A DNA stretch of 8,384 bases from Proteobacteria bacterium UBA6492. GTDB lineage: Bacteria > Pseudomonadota > Gammaproteobacteria > UBA6429 > Thiohalophilaceae. Shown here piece after piece: positions 7,967 to 8,384 of this stretch. Both the position numbers and the translations under genes were made by a program. The first letter of the stretch is position 1, and every line of letters starts with the position of its first letter. The notes beneath the pieces are model-generated. The model worked only from the letters and a program-made list of their open reading frames with translations, ran no database searches and was not told the DNA's origin. The stretch covers positions 1 to 8,384 of the forward strand of contig DJMK01000099.1 of the NCBI GenBank assembly GCA_002436485.1, read 5' to 3'.

Positions 7967-8018
7967 TAACATAGCGTGGAGCTTACCTTCGATTTGAAGG
8001 AGGAGTAGAAACCGTTGC

Positions 8019-8162
8019 TTATTTACCTACCAGCATCACCAGTGTCGCGATGGTGCACACCATGGCAAATAGCATGGCAAGCTTGGCGATGATTGAACCC
8101 ACCGGTTCGCGGCGACGTGGGCGCTGTTCAAAAATCTCTTCTTTCATGTAATGCGTACTCAC
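8019..8162 (-). CDS. unrecognised small membrane protein (47 residues)
   Basis: I do not recognise this gene. Read from GTG at 8162 it encodes 47 residues; from an in-frame ATG at 8147 it encodes 42. The N-terminal part is charged and ends in a basic cluster, QRPRRREPVG. It is followed by one hydrophobic segment of about 22 residues (SIIAKLAMLFAMVCTIATL and on to VMLV), then GK and a TAA stop. The basic flank before the span predicts the N-terminus in the cytoplasm. GGGGGA lies seven bases before the GTG, which favours the longer form; GTGAG nine bases before the ATG is a weaker alternative. It sits alone between the groL terminator and its own terminator, so it looks like a single-gene transcript with a possible -10 box at 8226-8231. 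The charge and hydrophobic pattern, the ribosome site and the flanking terminators support a real gene. Function is unknown. Confidence 0.62.
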   Translation of the reverse strand: MSTHYMKEEIFEQRPRRREPVGSIIAKLAMLFAMVCTIATLVMLVGK

Positions 8163-8225
8163 TTTTTTGTCCCCCGATAACAATTATCCGTTGTGGTTCA
8201 AATGCGATTACCTAACCTTGGTGAA

Positions 8226-8231
8226 ACTATA
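8226..8231 (-). promoter_or_regulatory. possible -10 box for the small membrane-protein gene
   Basis: TATAGT on the minus strand matches the sigma-70 -10 consensus at five of six bases and lies about 64 nt before the GTG start. No convincing -35 hexamer is present at 16-18 nt spacing, so this would be a weak or activator-dependent promoter. The inverted repeats just upstream (8249-8293) are in the right place for an activator. This is inference from sequence only. Confidence 0.25.
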
Positions 8232-8248
8232 TGAAAGCCAGAGCAAAG

Positions 8249-8269
8249 GGGCTGTGAGATTTTCAGCCC
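8249..8269. repeat. inverted repeat (GGGCTG/CAGCCC, 9-base loop)
   Basis: A perfect 6-bp inverted repeat with a nine-base A/T-rich loop, located 18 nt upstream of the possible -10 box on the minus strand. It is not followed by a T-run on either strand, so it is not a standard terminator. It could be an operator or a structured 3' extension of read-through groL RNA. Confidence 0.4.
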
Positions 8270-8272
8270 AGA

Positions 8273-8293
8273 TTTTGTGAAAAATTCACAAAA
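8273..8293. promoter_or_regulatory. 21-bp perfect palindrome, CRP-like half-sites
   Basis: Nine-base arms TTTTGTGAA and TTCACAAAA flank AAA with no mismatch. Inside are TGTGA and TCACA, the half-sites known for CRP/Vfr proteins, but separated by five bases rather than the canonical six. Its centre is about 54 bp upstream of the possible -10 box. It may be a dimeric regulator site; the regulator is not identified. A simple A/T-rich hairpin is the alternative. Confidence 0.4.
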
Positions 8294-8304
8294 ATACCAG
8301 ACAC

Positions 8305-8340
8305 AAAAAAAGCCCGCCAAGAGCGGGCTTTTTGATTTTT
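8305..8340 (-). terminator. rho-independent terminator after groL
   Basis: A seven-base-pair GC-rich stem (AGCCCGC/GCGGGCT, 8311-8317 with 8323-8329, loop of five) is flanked by seven A on one side and five T on the other. On the minus strand the stem is followed by TTTTTTT, a textbook terminator 18 nt after the groL stop. The T-rich plus-strand flank means it could also work in the opposite direction. Confidence 0.92.
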
Positions 8341-8357
8341 GAGCATGAAGCTCTGGG

Positions 8358-8384
8358 TTACATCATACCGCCCATGCCACCCAT
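8358..8384 (-). CDS. groL: chaperonin GroEL, last eight residues only
   Basis: The window opens, in the direction of transcription, inside the last codons of a gene: the minus strand reads MGGMGGMM then TAA. This Gly-Gly-Met repeat ending in two Met is the characteristic flexible C-terminal tail of GroEL, which projects into the folding cavity of the tetradecamer. Only the tail is present, so nothing can be said about the ATPase or apical domains. The strong terminator directly downstream fits the end of a groESL operon. The call rests on a short but very distinctive motif. Confidence 0.85.
   Translation of the reverse strand: MGGMGGMM

Noticed and set aside
7975..8018. A T-loop-like TTCAAATC and an AGCTCCACG stretch suggesting a tRNA or tmRNA 3' end
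   Set aside because: The stem register does not give a five-pair T-arm with a seven-base loop, there is no CCA-type end or matching acceptor 5' strand, and the space is too short for tmRNA.
8176..8188. GATAA-CAA-TTATC inverted repeat resembling part of the lac operator
   Set aside because: The resemblance covers only a short A/T-rich core, no LacI-family gene is visible, and it lies in the probable 5' leader of the small gene just before the ribosome site. At most it is a weak hairpin.

Overview
The window looks like a chromosomal housekeeping segment from a gammaproteobacterium of moderate GC content. Every gene lies on the minus strand, so transcription runs from high to low coordinates. 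The assignment rests on a full-length two-domain GlnE, a bifunctional HldE (both domains in one chain), a WaaF very close to the enterobacterial type, and a Gly/Met-rich GroEL tail. The genus cannot be named from the sequence; the non-enterobacterial gene order suggests an environmental lineage.

Layout, in the direction of transcription. (1) 8384-8358 is the last eight codons of groL (GroEL), followed by a strong rho-independent terminator at 8305-8340. (2) 8304-8163 is non-coding, with two inverted repeats and a possible -10 box. (3) 8162-8019 is a small, unrecognised gene for a 47-residue (or 42-residue) single-span membrane protein, followed by its own terminator at 7940-7966. (4) 7880-1 is a tightly packed run of seven genes: glnE, ilvE, a CHCC zinc-finger gene, hldE, an FAD-dependent oxidoreductase, an aldo/keto reductase and the first 135 codons of waaF. 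The junctions are 19, 19, 37, 3, -10 and 1 nt, which indicates one operon with coupled translation in its last four genes.

Functionally the operon begins with nitrogen control (GlnE modifies glutamine synthetase) and branched-chain amino acid transamination (IlvE). It ends with inner-core lipopolysaccharide synthesis: HldE makes the activated heptose precursor and WaaF adds the second heptose to the core. Two redox enzymes sit between hldE and waaF with overlapping or near-overlapping reading frames. Neither belongs to the textbook ADP-heptose pathway. These two genes and the small membrane-protein gene beside groL are the least explained parts of the window. I see no mobile element, CRISPR array, tRNA or rRNA, and no plus-strand gene I would defend.
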